64,000 bases of DNA, taken from NCBI RefSeq assembly GCF_003208655.1, contig NZ_QKLU01000011.1, forward strand, positions 1 to 64,000. The letters are read 5' to 3'. This stretch comes from Pedobacter nutrimenti. GTDB taxonomy: Bacteria > Bacteroidota > Bacteroidia > Sphingobacteriales > Sphingobacteriaceae. A program made the translations under genes and the position numbers. Shown piece by piece: positions 6,787 to 15,839 of the stretch. Under the pieces are notes generated by a model that was not told the DNA's origin, searched no databases, and saw only the letters and a program-made list of their open reading frames with translations. Within the stretch, counting starts at the first letter, position 1. The number at the start of each line of letters is the position of its first letter.

Positions 6787-7140
6787 ATGACCCAAGTCAA
6801 GGAAAATTCCACACGGAACTACAATAAAGGCATTTCTATAAACAACTGTCCGGTAACTTATGTTATGAATAAAATTGGCGGACATTGGAAGCCAATAATC
6901 ATTCACCAGTTGATGAGCGGGCCAAAGCGCTATAGTGAACTCAGAAAGGCAATTCCAGAGATTACAGAAAAAATGCTCATTCAGCACCTGAAACAATTGC
7001 AAACAGATGATTTGGTCAACAGGGAAGCCCGGCCGGTAGTGCCTCCGGTGGTGACCTATAGCTTGTCTCCTTTAGGCACCGATTTGACGCCTGTTTTAAA
7101 TGCAATGGTAGAGTGGGCATTTCGTGCACAGCAATGTTAA
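6787..7140 (+). CDS. HxlR-family transcriptional regulator
   Basis: A 117-residue winged-helix regulator from ATG at 6787; the frame is open further upstream, but that part would overlap the divergent gene and its promoter. Typical HxlR elements are visible: NCPVTYVMNKIGGHWKPIII (with the Cys near the N-terminus that many members use as a redox or electrophile sensor), RYSELRKAIPEITEKML (recognition helix) and the wing with the PPVVTYSLSPLG strand. It likely represses itself and the NmrA-like gene through the GTACAAA-N6-TTTGTAC site. Confidence 0.9.
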   Translation: MTQVKENSTRNYNKGISINNCPVTYVMNKIGGHWKPIIIHQLMSGPKRYSELRKAIPEITEKMLIQHLKQLQTDDLVNREARPVVPPVVTYSLSPLGTDLTPVLNAMVEWAFRAQQC

Positions 7141-7173
7141 TTTCTTTGAGGGGATTTTCTTAAATTCACACTT

Positions 7174-7647
7174 ATGAATAAAACGCTTGGCTTTCCGCTT
7201 AAAGTGTGGCTAACCAGTATTTTTATTGGCCCATTGTTGCTGCTGCTCAATACCAGCAACAGCAATGCGGTAATGTTCAATACAGACATTACCCAAATTA
7301 TAGACTATGTTTTTTCGAGTGATTTTGTAAGTTATTACCTGCTTGCGGTAGGCATTGGTGCCGCCTGTTCCATACCTTGTTTTCTTTTACTGTGGCTTTT
7401 TTATGCGCTGTTGAAAAAAACAGCCCTGGCACCCTGGGGCATCAGGGGCGTATTAATGTTGTTTAGCACAGGCTGCTCGGCGGGAATATTTATGATGTTT
7501 TCCATGTCGGACCTTGGAAATTTTTGGAACAAAGGCAACCTGGTCATGATTGCCTCTTATGCCATACCCCTGGTTTTTGGTTTATTGCTGTATCGCATGG
7601 ACAGGAAAATAGAGGTGGTGGAGGAAGTGACTGAAAAGGAAGAGTAA
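7174..7647 (+). CDS. four-helix membrane protein, unknown function
   Basis: 157 residues with four predicted membrane segments (about 9-27, 54-82, 94-112 and 123-142) and an acidic C-terminal tail (VVEEVTEKEE) likely in the cytoplasm. No known motif. It starts 33 bp after the HxlR gene and could be read through from it, but has no obvious functional link. Confidence 0.7.
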   Translation: MNKTLGFPLKVWLTSIFIGPLLLLLNTSNSNAVMFNTDITQIIDYVFSSDFVSYYLLAVGIGAACSIPCFLLLWLFYALLKKTALAPWGIRGVLMLFSTGCSAGIFMMFSMSDLGNFWNKGNLVMIASYAIPLVFGLLLYRMDRKIEVVEEVTEKEE

Positions 7648-7766
7648 CAAGAGTTTTTTAAAGCGGTATAGGTGTATGGTTTAAGTGATTGTATATTAGG
7701 GTGTAAATAAATATCTTTAGGCGTTTGGTTAAGCGAAAGCCAAAACGATAACGCTATTTGCATAAA

Positions 7767-8189
7767 ATGATCCTCAGAAAATTATTCCAAAAGAAAAAGG
7801 TAAGTATGCCCGTGTTCGAGAGCCTGGAGGCTTCTACCACAAAAAATAAGTTTTTTGTACGTTTAAAACCCTGGGACTGGTTAACGGAAAAAGAAATTTA
7901 TGTGGCTTCTAAATTGAATGACAGACCAACAATGATCACGATGGAGTATTGGCCCCAGCAAATTTATTTGTTTGCCAACGGACAAGTTACAGTTTCGGAA
8001 TTTATCCATAGCATGGCAAAGCGTTTTTTGGACTGGAATAACCCGGTACCTGAAAATTTCGATAAGATACTTCTGGAAGAGTTTGAAGCTTTAGTGAACG
8101 AGGTAAAAATCGTTGAGTTTACCGACCTTAAAAGTGACTTGCCTTTAGAAATCGAATTGCCTATGTCAAAACAACTGATTAAAAGTTAA
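7767..8189 (+). CDS. hypothetical protein
   Basis: 140 residues from ATG at 7767; an in-frame TTG lies three codons upstream but the ATG is the better start. A soluble mixed alpha/beta sequence with a basic N-terminus (ILRKLFQKKK) and the stretch ITMEYWPQQIYLFANGQVTV; no signal peptide. I do not recognise the family. A weak stem (TAGGTT 8273-8278 and AACCTA 8291-8296) lies between it and the converging SRPBCC gene. Confidence 0.65.
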   Translation: MILRKLFQKKKVSMPVFESLEASTTKNKFFVRLKPWDWLTEKEIYVASKLNDRPTMITMEYWPQQIYLFANGQVTVSEFIHSMAKRFLDWNNPVPENFDKILLEEFEALVNEVKIVEFTDLKSDLPLEIELPMSKQLIKS

Positions 8190-8319
8190 TTCTTAAAGCA
8201 TAAAAGGGACTTCGTCGAGCAATTTTCCACTTGTAAAAGAATCTATCTGATATATGATGGGATGGCTCATGATAGGTTAAAAGTAATCAAAACCTACCAT
8301 TCTTTATAGTATCGTTTTG

Positions 8320-8814
8320 CTAATTGTTGATCATTGGCGGCAGTTGTTCGTCTTTATTTCTAAGGTCCAGTCCGCCCTCGAACACTGATTTTAAGTTAAC
8401 CAGGTAAAAAGCCCATCCACTTGCGCAGCCAAGTCTGATGAATTGTCGGGAATGGTCATCTGTGGGTATGTTATAGTGTTTTAATTCTACAATGGTATAA
8501 CCAGCTTCTTCCGTGAGTTTTACATCCACCAGGCAATCGCCTTCAAAGCTAAATTGTAAAAAGTCTTTACCATTTGCCTGTTTAATGAACCCCGGCATAG
8601 CTTCTTCGTATAAATACCAAAGCCAGCTGTAAGTGCTTTCTGCACGAACATTTACACCTGGGGCAATCTCTGTTCCGGTTTTGTCTGTAAAGATCACTTG
8701 TCTCAGGAACCACTTTTCCAATTCCCCGGCCCTGGTCCAGGCATTATAAATGTCTGTTAAGGGGGCTTTAACGGCTATTTTTTTGGTAAAGGAGGTCCAG
8801 TCAAAATTTTTCAT
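8320..8814 (-). CDS. SRPBCC (AHSA1/START-like) domain protein
   Basis: 164 residues from ATG at 8814 (MKNFDWTSFTKKIAVKA); longer in-frame starts exist but only this one places the first beta strand near the N-terminus as in the family. The pattern TDIYNAWTRAGELEKWFLRQ is the typical N-terminal strand and helix of AHSA1-like proteins, which form a hydrophobic cavity for small ligands or bind client proteins. The C-terminal helix region (FIRLGCASGWAFYLVNLKSV) closes the fold. Ligand unknown. Monocistronic. Confidence 0.75.
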   Translation of the reverse strand: MKNFDWTSFTKKIAVKAPLTDIYNAWTRAGELEKWFLRQVIFTDKTGTEIAPGVNVRAESTYSWLWYLYEEAMPGFIKQANGKDFLQFSFEGDCLVDVKLTEEAGYTIVELKHYNIPTDDHSRQFIRLGCASGWAFYLVNLKSVFEGGLDLRNKDEQLPPMINN

Positions 8815-8938
8815 ACGTTGGGAATAATTGTTAAACATTGTTTGTCCTTTCCGGGAAAGGCCCTGTTGAACCATAAGTTTTTGTATTGCATATGGGTAAG
8901 GGATATAAGGTATAAAGAACAAGTTTAAATTCAAAATG

Positions 8939-9225
8939 ATGGCTTATCAAAAATGTCTTTTTGTGAAATTATTTGAAAATCAGAAAGCTAAGTTTGTTTT
9001 GACTGTTGTTCTAATGATCATTTTTTATGTGAAATTCCAAGTCCAGACCAATGGATGATGATCTCGGATGTAGAATATGACGCCTTTCAAAATCCGATGG
9101 ATCCTGAAGTATTGTATTCAAAAATGAATATTGTTGTGAAGTGTAAAGTTTGCCAAAGGCTTCATGTTTTTTGGGATGGATTTGATAAACCCCAGGTAAT
9201 TTATCAGAAAGAAACCGAGCAGTAG
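8939..9225 (+). pseudogene. small zinc-ribbon-like protein, apparently frameshifted
   Basis: Two overlapping frames look like pieces of one gene. An ATG at 8939 opens a lysine-rich stretch that ends at TGA after about 40 codons; the next frame is open from 8992 to TAG at 9223-9225 and encodes a protein-like sequence with CEIPSPDQWMMISDVEYDAF and a KCKVCQRLHVFWDGF block, where CxxC could be half of a zinc site. A second Cys pair would be expected in the upstream frame. If starting at ATG 9055, a 56-residue protein is possible. This accounts for the 393-bp gap between neighbours. Confidence 0.4.
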
Positions 9226-9327
9226 AATGCGATCACAAGTAAAATAAAGTATAATTTTTTATTGTTGAACCTGCCGAAATGGTAATTTTACGGGGTATAA
9301 GAACTACCCAAACATTTAAAAATAACA

Positions 9328-9822
9328 ATGGAAATTATTGCCGCCCAACCCCAGGATATAGATCAGATTATGCTCATTATTGAGCAGGCAAAAAGTATTA
9401 TGCGAAAAAATGGCAATCATACCCAATGGATCAACGGATACCCTTCTGTGGAAATCATAGAGACTGATATTCGCAATCAGCATGCCTTTGTATGCGTGGA
9501 AAATACCGAAATCGTTGGTTATTTTTGTTTTATAAAAGGGAATGATCCCGATCCAAACTATAAAGTCATTGAAGCGGGAGCCTGGTTAAACAATGCCCCT
9601 TATGGAGTAATACACCGGTTGGCCTCTTCAGGAGTAGTAAAAGGGGTTGCCCGAAAAGCTTTTGACTTTGCATTTAGCCAGACCAGTAATGTTCGGGTGG
9701 ATACAAATCACGACAACATTCCGATGCAGAATTTTTTGAAAAACAGTGGTTTTACCTATTGTGGGGTTATTTATGTGAGCGATGGAACGCCCAGGGATGC
9801 CTTTCAAAAAACACTAAGCTAA
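9328..9822 (+). CDS. GNAT-family N-acetyltransferase
   Basis: 164 residues with the GNAT layout: N-terminal strand MEIIAAQPQDIDQIM, an EIVGYFCFIKG strand at about 61-71 and the acetyl-CoA-binding region near residues 95-115 (RLASSGVVKGVARKAFDFAF). The C-terminal half has RVDTNHDNIPMQNFLKNSGF, the usual strand-helix before the last strand, ending in YCGVIYV. It transfers an acetyl group from acetyl-CoA to an unknown amine. The N-terminal KNGNHTQWINGYP pattern is common in Bacteroidota members. It converges with the FtsX permease gene. Confidence 0.85.
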   Translation: MEIIAAQPQDIDQIMLIIEQAKSIMRKNGNHTQWINGYPSVEIIETDIRNQHAFVCVENTEIVGYFCFIKGNDPDPNYKVIEAGAWLNNAPYGVIHRLASSGVVKGVARKAFDFAFSQTSNVRVDTNHDNIPMQNFLKNSGFTYCGVIYVSDGTPRDAFQKTLS

Positions 9823-9857
9823 AATGCAGAAACGACCTCAGGTCATTTCTGCATTTT
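9821..9857. terminator. bidirectional terminator between the GNAT and FtsX genes
   Basis: AAAATGCAGAAA (9821-9832) pairs with TTTCTGCATTTT (9846-9857), extended by GACC/GGTC around a TCA loop; A and T runs on both ends allow use in either direction. Confidence 0.85.
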
Positions 9858-9869
9858 CAGGTTAAAATT

Positions 9870-12254
9870 CTACTCGTATTTTAAAGCATCCACTGCATTG
9901 GCCCGGGCCACTTTAAAACTTTGCATGCTAATGGTCAGCAGGGCGATTAAAAGGGATAACAATAAAGCCAGAAGAAATGGCCATATGGTAATGTCAATTT
10001 TATAATCGTATTTCTGCAGCCATTGTTTTGCAAAAATATAAGCAACCGGACAGGCGATAACATTGGAAATTAAAACCAGCTTTACAAAGTCTTTGTTGAG
10101 CAGCACCAGAATATTGCCCAGGTCTGCGCCAAGTACTTTACGGATGCTGATCTCCTTACTACGCTGTTCTGCCATGTATAAGGCAAGTCCCAGCAGGCCC
10201 AAACAGGAAATGAAAATGGCAAAGCCGCCAAAGACATTGGAAAGGGCACCCAGGGTCCTTTCATTCCTGAATTTATCTTCCATGTTCTGACTGATGAACT
10301 GCAAATTTGATGGATAGGCCGGATTGATCCGGGCATTCATATCCTGTATGGCCTGTAAAGAACTGTTCAGACTTTTGGCAGGGTTTAGTTTTAACAGCAG
10401 TACACTGGTTTCTTTGGGGTTCAGGAAAAACAGGGTGGGGTTTACTTTATAGACCGCAGATTCATAAGCATAGTTTTTCATTACCCCAATGACGGTGAAC
10501 GTACTACCTTCCCATTTGATCCTTGTCCCAATAGGATTTTTAAGCCGCATGGCCTGAACCGTACTTTCGTTGAGAATCACAGACAGGGAGTCGGTTCCGT
10601 AGTCCCTTGAAAAATCGCGGCCCTGCAGTAGGGTCACACCTGTTGTTTTGGTAAAATCATAACCTGTGGCCCTGTAGTTCATGACAATGTTTTCATTAGG
10701 CAGTTTACCCGGCCATTCAAATGAAGTGGTATTGTCCCCGCCATTGGTAAAGCCATTGGAAAATTCGGTGGCTGACACTACAGCACCCGATTTAATGAGT
10801 TCCGCTTTAAAGAGCTCCCTTTTTTCTGCTTTTTTAAATTCACCCGAGCGGTCCAGCTGGACCAGGTTGTTTTGCTCAAAGCCCAGGGGTTTGTTACGGA
10901 TAAAGTTAATCTGGCCATAAATCACCAGGGCTGCAATGATCATACAAATAGAAAATCCGAATTGCAGCACCACCAGTATTTTGCGGATCGGCAACGAGGA
11001 TCTGCCCGAAGCGCTAAAGCCTTTAAGAACCTTAACGGGAATAAAAGACGACAGGTAAAATGAAGGGTAGCTGCCTGCAGCAAGTCCGGTGACGAGCATC
11101 AGCAAAAGTAAAGCGCCCCAAAAGGTGTACGAGTAATAGTCTATAGTCATTTGTATGTCGAGCAGCCGGTTAAAATAGGGAAGACTTGCTTCGGTAAGCA
11201 TAAAAGCAATAACTACAGCCACCAGCGAAAGCAGTATAGATTCTGTGAAAAATTGTGCGGCAAGGGATGCCCTGGAAGAGCCCAGGGTTTTACGTACACC
11301 GACCTCTCTGGCCCGTTTTTCCGAGCGTGCTGTAGAGAGGTTCATATAATTGATACAAGCAATCAGCAAAATGCAAAAAGCCAATAGAACAAACATTCTC
11401 ACTTGTTCTATTTTTCCGCCGGCTTGTTTGCCGTTCTCGAATTTATTGTACAGGTGTGCCTTGCTCCAGGGAAAAAGAAAGGCTTCCGAATGGGTTTGCT
11501 GCTCATTAAGTTTAAATATTTTCCGGAACTGTGCATCTGCAGAATTAAAATTACTGTGTTCCTTAAGTAATACGATCGTATTACAGAAGCCGCTGCCCCA
11601 GTCTGTTTTCAATACGTCCGGGGCTTCCCGTTCAAACAGCGACCAGGGCATAAGCATATCAAAACGGTAGGTTTGGTTTAGTGGAGGATCTGCAATAATA
11701 CCGGTCACTTTCAGGTTAATGTGGTTGTCCCATTTGACCACTTTGCCCATCGGATCTTCGTTGCCAAATAAGCCCTTTGCTGTACTTTCGGTTAATACCA
11801 CCGAACCCGGGTCTTTTAACGAAGATTGGGCATTGCCTTTGGTAAAGGGATAATCCAGGATGTTCAAAAAGGAAGGGTCGACAAAATAGCCGTCTTTTTT
11901 AAAAGTATTTTCCTTGTAATTGAACAACAAACTATACCTTCTGGCAATGCGGCTGGCCTGTTCTACCTCGGGAATGGTTTGCAGGGCAGCGGGGGCAAGG
12001 GTACGCGGGAGGGCATCACCTGTTCCTCCATAGGTGAATATCTCCGCACTCGCGTGGTAATTTTTATAAACGGCATAAATACGGTCAATATTTTTAAACT
12101 GTTTGTTGTAACTCCATTCATAGCGGACATACAATAAAAACATTAAACAGCAGGCCATTCCTATGGCCAGGCCTCCGATATTAATCAGACTAAAGCCTTT
12201 GTGTTTTAAAAGATTCCTGAATGCGATTTTTAAACTGAGCCTGAACATAGTCAT
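9870..12254 (-). CDS. ABC transporter permease, FtsX/MacB type
   Basis: 794 residues from ATG at 12254 (MTMFRLSLKIAFRNLLKHKG); the frame extends 28 codons upstream but the family starts here. Layout: N-terminal membrane segment, MacB-type periplasmic domain, three-helix FtsX core (about 290-420), then the same arrangement repeated, ending SFKVARANAVDALKYE. Such permeases are mechanotransmission or lipoprotein/peptide export subunits. The motif EKRAREVGVRKTLGSSR marks the coupling loop, repeated as RSKEISIRKVLGADL. As often in Bacteroidota, no ATPase gene is adjacent, so the partner must be elsewhere. Substrate unknown. Confidence 0.9.
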   Translation of the reverse strand: MTMFRLSLKIAFRNLLKHKGFSLINIGGLAIGMACCLMFLLYVRYEWSYNKQFKNIDRIYAVYKNYHASAEIFTYGGTGDALPRTLAPAALQTIPEVEQASRIARRYSLLFNYKENTFKKDGYFVDPSFLNILDYPFTKGNAQSSLKDPGSVVLTESTAKGLFGNEDPMGKVVKWDNHINLKVTGIIADPPLNQTYRFDMLMPWSLFEREAPDVLKTDWGSGFCNTIVLLKEHSNFNSADAQFRKIFKLNEQQTHSEAFLFPWSKAHLYNKFENGKQAGGKIEQVRMFVLLAFCILLIACINYMNLSTARSEKRAREVGVRKTLGSSRASLAAQFFTESILLSLVAVVIAFMLTEASLPYFNRLLDIQMTIDYYSYTFWGALLLLMLVTGLAAGSYPSFYLSSFIPVKVLKGFSASGRSSLPIRKILVVLQFGFSICMIIAALVIYGQINFIRNKPLGFEQNNLVQLDRSGEFKKAEKRELFKAELIKSGAVVSATEFSNGFTNGGDNTTSFEWPGKLPNENIVMNYRATGYDFTKTTGVTLLQGRDFSRDYGTDSLSVILNESTVQAMRLKNPIGTRIKWEGSTFTVIGVMKNYAYESAVYKVNPTLFFLNPKETSVLLLKLNPAKSLNSSLQAIQDMNARINPAYPSNLQFISQNMEDKFRNERTLGALSNVFGGFAIFISCLGLLGLALYMAEQRSKEISIRKVLGADLGNILVLLNKDFVKLVLISNVIACPVAYIFAKQWLQKYDYKIDITIWPFLLALLLSLLIALLTISMQSFKVARANAVDALKYE

Positions 12255-12437
12255 TTGTTTTCGGAGTATAACGAAAGGACATGCCAAAACTAAAAATACG
12301 CAAATTGGTGGAAATAAATGGCTTATCCGAAAAGGCATTGTTCAGAACTGAACAATATATGTACGCTAACGGACGACAGGGCCGAAACAAATTCTGGCTT
12401 TGTTTGTTAAATGATGAACTAGAAACTCATCAAACAG

Positions 12438-13931
12438 ATGCTTAATCGAGGCGCTCCCCGGCGGCTTTTTCCGGCTCAAGGCATTTTAGTGTTGCTCATG
12501 GCTGCTTTGCTGGGCATGCAATCTTGTGCGGTAAAGCGTGGGACGACAAAAAAAAACACAGAAGTGTCTTTGCCTGCAAGGGTGCTGGCCCCTAAAACCG
12601 AAGGGCTAAACCTGGAACAGGAATTTATCAGCGTGTTGAAAAATAGTTCTGCTGTATTGCCCTATCCGCAATGGATACAAGCCGCTTATCAAAAGAAAAA
12701 TTATGAGCCGGTACTGTTGTCCAAACTAATGGAAGGAAAGGGACCGGCATTGTTATTTGACTACCTGATGGCCGCTGCAGATCATGGCCTCGATCCACGG
12801 TTATTTTCTGCAAATGAGCTAAGAAAACAACTCGAAACCTATACCAAAACCGGAGCACCGGATGCCGAAAGCTACCGGAAAACCATGGAGCTGGAATTAA
12901 GGGTAGCTGCGGCGCTGATCAGGTATAGTGTGGCCATGCAGTTTGGGGTCAGTAACCCGGCTAAAGTATATGCCTTATACAGCACGGCCACCAGACGTCC
13001 CGATAGTACTTATATACTCCGGATTTTCGACATGAAACAACTTAAAAATTACCTGGACAGTTTGCAACCCACTGCAAAACAATATCTGGCCCTGCAAAGG
13101 ACTTTAAAAACAGAGCAGCTGGAGCCAGGTAAAAGTGCAGAAAGCATTTGCCGGAACCTGGCCCTGAATATGGAAAGGCTCCGCTGGCAAAACAAACCGG
13201 CTGCACAAAAATATGTACGGGTAAATATAGCCGGGTTTGGGCTGGATGTGATTGAAAACGGTAAGTCTGTATTAAACATGAAAGTTTGTGTAGGCGAAAG
13301 CGGAGAAAAGGCGACGCCCCAGCTTAGCAGCATGGTTCATAGTGTTCAGGTAAACCCGGTTTGGAACATTCCATTGAGCATTGCTATTGCCGAAACCACC
13401 AGGCATGCGGCCGAAGACCGCTATTACCTGGCCAATAATAACATCAATGTATACCGTAAAGGAAAACTGGTGTCTGACCCCGAGTCTATTGACTGGACAG
13501 TGGAAGATCCGGGCAGTTATACTTTTAAGCAGCAACCTGGGGTAAAAAATGCCTTGGGGAAAATTAAATTTCTGTTTAAAAATCAAAGCAGTGTATACCT
13601 TCACGATACACCGGTACAAAAGCCGTTTAACAAATGGTACAGGGCCATTAGTCATGGCTGCGTAAGGGTCGAAAAACCACTCGAACTGGCCTTTGCTTTA
13701 TTTGCCGACGGAAAGAAGTACCAACAGGTAAAAAGTGCCATGGACTCGGGTTATCCGCGTGCAAAATATATAGGTCTGCCCAGGCAGGTGCCCATATGGA
13801 TTACCTATTATACGGCCTGGGCAGATGTAAATGGGGTGATTCATTTTTACAATGATGTCTATGGCCTTGACCGTCAGCTGGACAGCTATCTGCAAAAAAT
13901 CAATGAGGGGAAAACAACTGTTGATTTGTAA
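12438..13931 (+). CDS. L,D-transpeptidase (YcbB/LdtD-like) lipoprotein
   Basis: 497 residues with a lipoprotein-type signal ending LLGMQSC (C30), so probably anchored in the inner or outer membrane facing the periplasm. Residues about 55-240 form the scaffold domain seen in LdtD-type enzymes; the YkuD catalytic domain covers about 258-430 with H389 in YLHDTP and the signature ISHGCVRV (H406, C408, R410). It makes 3-3 cross-links in peptidoglycan or attaches proteins to it, using a Cys nucleophile. Only 33 bp separate it from alkB-like, so they could be co-transcribed, although the functions differ. Confidence 0.9.
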   Translation: MLNRGAPRRLFPAQGILVLLMAALLGMQSCAVKRGTTKKNTEVSLPARVLAPKTEGLNLEQEFISVLKNSSAVLPYPQWIQAAYQKKNYEPVLLSKLMEGKGPALLFDYLMAAADHGLDPRLFSANELRKQLETYTKTGAPDAESYRKTMELELRVAAALIRYSVAMQFGVSNPAKVYALYSTATRRPDSTYILRIFDMKQLKNYLDSLQPTAKQYLALQRTLKTEQLEPGKSAESICRNLALNMERLRWQNKPAAQKYVRVNIAGFGLDVIENGKSVLNMKVCVGESGEKATPQLSSMVHSVQVNPVWNIPLSIAIAETTRHAAEDRYYLANNNINVYRKGKLVSDPESIDWTVEDPGSYTFKQQPGVKNALGKIKFLFKNQSSVYLHDTPVQKPFNKWYRAISHGCVRVEKPLELAFALFADGKKYQQVKSAMDSGYPRAKYIGLPRQVPIWITYYTAWADVNGVIHFYNDVYGLDRQLDSYLQKINEGKTTVDL

Positions 13932-13964
13932 ACAATCTGTACCTTTAAGTCATATTAAACAGAC

Positions 13965-14570
13965 ATGGAACCCTTTGTGTACGGTGAGCATGTAAATGTG
14001 CTTAGCCATCCTTCAGAAGTGCTTTTTTTTCCGGATTTTTTTCCGGCAGAAAAAAGTGATGCCTACCTGGAATACTTAAAAAATGAAATTCCCTGGAAAC
14101 AGGAGCCGATAAAAATGTTTGGAAAAACGGTGATGCAGCCAAGGTTAACTGCTTTTTTTGGTGATCCTGGTGTAAATTACAGCTATTCGGGAATTACCAT
14201 GCAGTCCAGTCCCTGGACAGCGCTCTTAAAGCAGATCAGGGAAAAGGTGGCCGAAAAATGTGAAGCTCCTTTTAATGCCTGTCTGCTCAATTATTACCGG
14301 GATGGTAAAGACAGTATGGGCTGGCACAGGGACAATGAAAGAGAGCTGGGCCGCAACCCCACCATCGCTTCCCTTAGTTTTGGTGCACAGCGGATTTTTC
14401 AGTTTAGAAATTATAAAGAAAAATTACCTGTTATTTCTGTAGAACTGGAGCATGGTAGTTTACTGCTCATGAAAGGGGAAACCCAACACCTTTGGGAACA
14501 CCAGCTGCCTAAGTTGTTAAAATCCAATGGGCCCAGGGTGAACCTGACTTTTCGGTACGTGCACCTGTAA
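13965..14570 (+). CDS. AlkB-type 2-oxoglutarate/Fe(II)-dependent DNA/RNA demethylase
   Basis: 201 residues matching the AlkB/ALKBH2-3 family. The Fe(II) facial triad is visible as H121 and D123 (GWHRDNE) and H179 (LWEHQLP), and the 2-oxoglutarate arginines R191 and R197 are in RVNLTFRYVHL. The substrate-lid motif YSYSGITM (72-79) is also typical. It removes methyl groups from N1-methyladenine and N3-methylcytosine by oxidation. Length is standard for the family. Confidence 0.92.
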   Translation: MEPFVYGEHVNVLSHPSEVLFFPDFFPAEKSDAYLEYLKNEIPWKQEPIKMFGKTVMQPRLTAFFGDPGVNYSYSGITMQSSPWTALLKQIREKVAEKCEAPFNACLLNYYRDGKDSMGWHRDNERELGRNPTIASLSFGAQRIFQFRNYKEKLPVISVELEHGSLLLMKGETQHLWEHQLPKLLKSNGPRVNLTFRYVHL

Positions 14571-14619
14571 CCAAAAAAAACGCTGCTTTGTTATCTCTGC
14601 GTCAGCTTTGATCTATTTT

Positions 14620-14650
14620 TTTGCCAGAACTACTAATACGCTTATTTTTG
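14620..14650 (+). promoter_or_regulatory. promoter of the first TetR gene
   Basis: TTTG (14620-14623), 19-bp spacer and TATTTTTG (14643-14650) match the Bacteroidota consensus. The TetR-type palindrome begins at the next base. Confidence 0.6.
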
Positions 14651-14663
14651 TTAACACTGTTAA
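14651..14663. promoter_or_regulatory. TetR operator, site A
   Basis: TTAACACTGTTAA, a 13-bp palindrome with a central base, sits directly after the -7 element and over the expected transcription start. The same motif precedes the second TetR gene and the RND operon at 30734-30915. The position fits autorepression. Confidence 0.65.
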
Positions 14664-14678
14664 TTAAAATATAAGGGC

Positions 14679-15287
14679 ATGGGTATTCTTGAACGTAAAC
14701 TAAGGCATAAAGAAAGCATCAGGATTGGTATCCTGGAAGCCGCATGGCAGCTGGTGATCACTGATGGCTGGCAATCTCTTTCGATCCGGAAAATTGCAGA
14801 TGCGATTGAATACAGTATTCCGGTGATTTACAATCATTTTGAAAATAAGGAGGCCATTCTGCTCGAATTCACAAAGGAGGGCTTCGAAAAGCTGGCCGAA
14901 ACTTTAAATGAAGTTAAAAAACAGTATAATGAACCTGCACAACAGTTGGTGGCGATGGGGGATGCCTATTGGGATTTTGCCTTTGAAAACAGGGAATACT
15001 ATCAGTTGATGTTTGGTCTGGGGATTCCGGCTTGTGACACCGTAAAACGGGTGCCCGAGCTAAAGGAAATGACTTGTCTGATGATTTCTACCATTAAAGA
15101 AGCCCTGGCTATGGGGAAAAACCCCGAGGCAGATTACTTTTTGAAATACCATACCTACTGGTCTATCCTGCATGGACTGGTGTCTATACAAATGATTGAA
15201 TGTCCCGGAAATGAACAGCCGGATATCACCAAAAAGATGATTGTAGGAGATGCAATGGCCGGATTTGTAAAATCTCTGGTAGATTAA
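14679..15287 (+). CDS. TetR/AcrR-family regulator (paralog 1)
   Basis: 202 residues. The N-terminal HTH is clear: GWQSLSIRKIADAIEYSIPV then IYNHFENKEAILLEF. The C-terminal ligand-binding part includes YWDFAFENREYYQLMFGL and YWSILHGLVSIQ, blocks shared with the TetR at 30115-30714. The recognition helices of the two (EYSIPVIYNHF and EYTAPIIYEYF) are close, which fits recognition of the same palindrome. A DoxX gene follows at 54 bp. Ligand unknown. Confidence 0.9.
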   Translation: MGILERKLRHKESIRIGILEAAWQLVITDGWQSLSIRKIADAIEYSIPVIYNHFENKEAILLEFTKEGFEKLAETLNEVKKQYNEPAQQLVAMGDAYWDFAFENREYYQLMFGLGIPACDTVKRVPELKEMTCLMISTIKEALAMGKNPEADYFLKYHTYWSILHGLVSIQMIECPGNEQPDITKKMIVGDAMAGFVKSLVD

Positions 15288-15341
15288 AACCAAAAATAAT
15301 ATATTTACGGTTCATCCCCCCTTAAACGATCAGATTAAAGT

Positions 15342-15776
15342 ATGAAGAGAATTTTTAATACCAATTACAATCACGGAAGCCTGGATTTTGCCTTACTCTT
15401 ATTAAGAATAGGCATTGCATGTTTTATGCTTTTCCATGGCCTGGCTAAATTAACCCCCATTCTTAACGGTGCTCCTGTACAGTTTGGAGACCCTGTCGGA
15501 TTAGGTGAAAAGCTTTCTTTTTTTCTGACCGTGTTTGCAGAGGTAGGTTGTTCTTTATTGCTTCTTTTTGGTCTGGCAACGCGTCTTGCCGTCATTCCCT
15601 TAATTATAACCATGGTGGTGGCCATTTTTATTATCCATTCGAACGATGGTTTTGGAAAACAGGAACTGGCCGCACATTACTTGCTGGTTTATGTGTTTTT
15701 ATTGTTTTCTGGTGCCGGACGTTTCAGTGTAGACAGTCTGATCAGCAGAAAGTCTGGCAGAAGACGTTCATTTTAA
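15342..15776 (+). CDS. DoxX-family membrane protein
   Basis: 144 residues with four membrane segments (about 16-34, 56-75, 77-95 and 103-122) and the DoxX pattern LLLLRIGIACFMLFHGLAKL at the first helix. Family members are inner-membrane proteins linked to redox or thiol stress and sometimes to quinone chemistry; the exact activity is unsettled. It lies 54 bp after TetR paralog 1 and could be under the same operator. Confidence 0.85.
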   Translation: MKRIFNTNYNHGSLDFALLLLRIGIACFMLFHGLAKLTPILNGAPVQFGDPVGLGEKLSFFLTVFAEVGCSLLLLFGLATRLAVIPLIITMVVAIFIIHSNDGFGKQELAAHYLLVYVFLLFSGAGRFSVDSLISRKSGRRRSF

Positions 15777-15784
15777 TACCTTTG
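15777..15784 (+). promoter_or_regulatory. -7 element upstream of the LEA-like lipoprotein gene
   Basis: TACCTTTG matches TAnnTTTG and starts one base after the DoxX stop codon, with a possible CTGG -33 element 19 bp upstream. It would give a leader of about 50 nt. Confidence 0.35.
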
Positions 15785-15839
15785 CAACCGAACACGGCCC
15801 CGTATATATCATTTTGACGATTTAGCCGTTATACCTATT

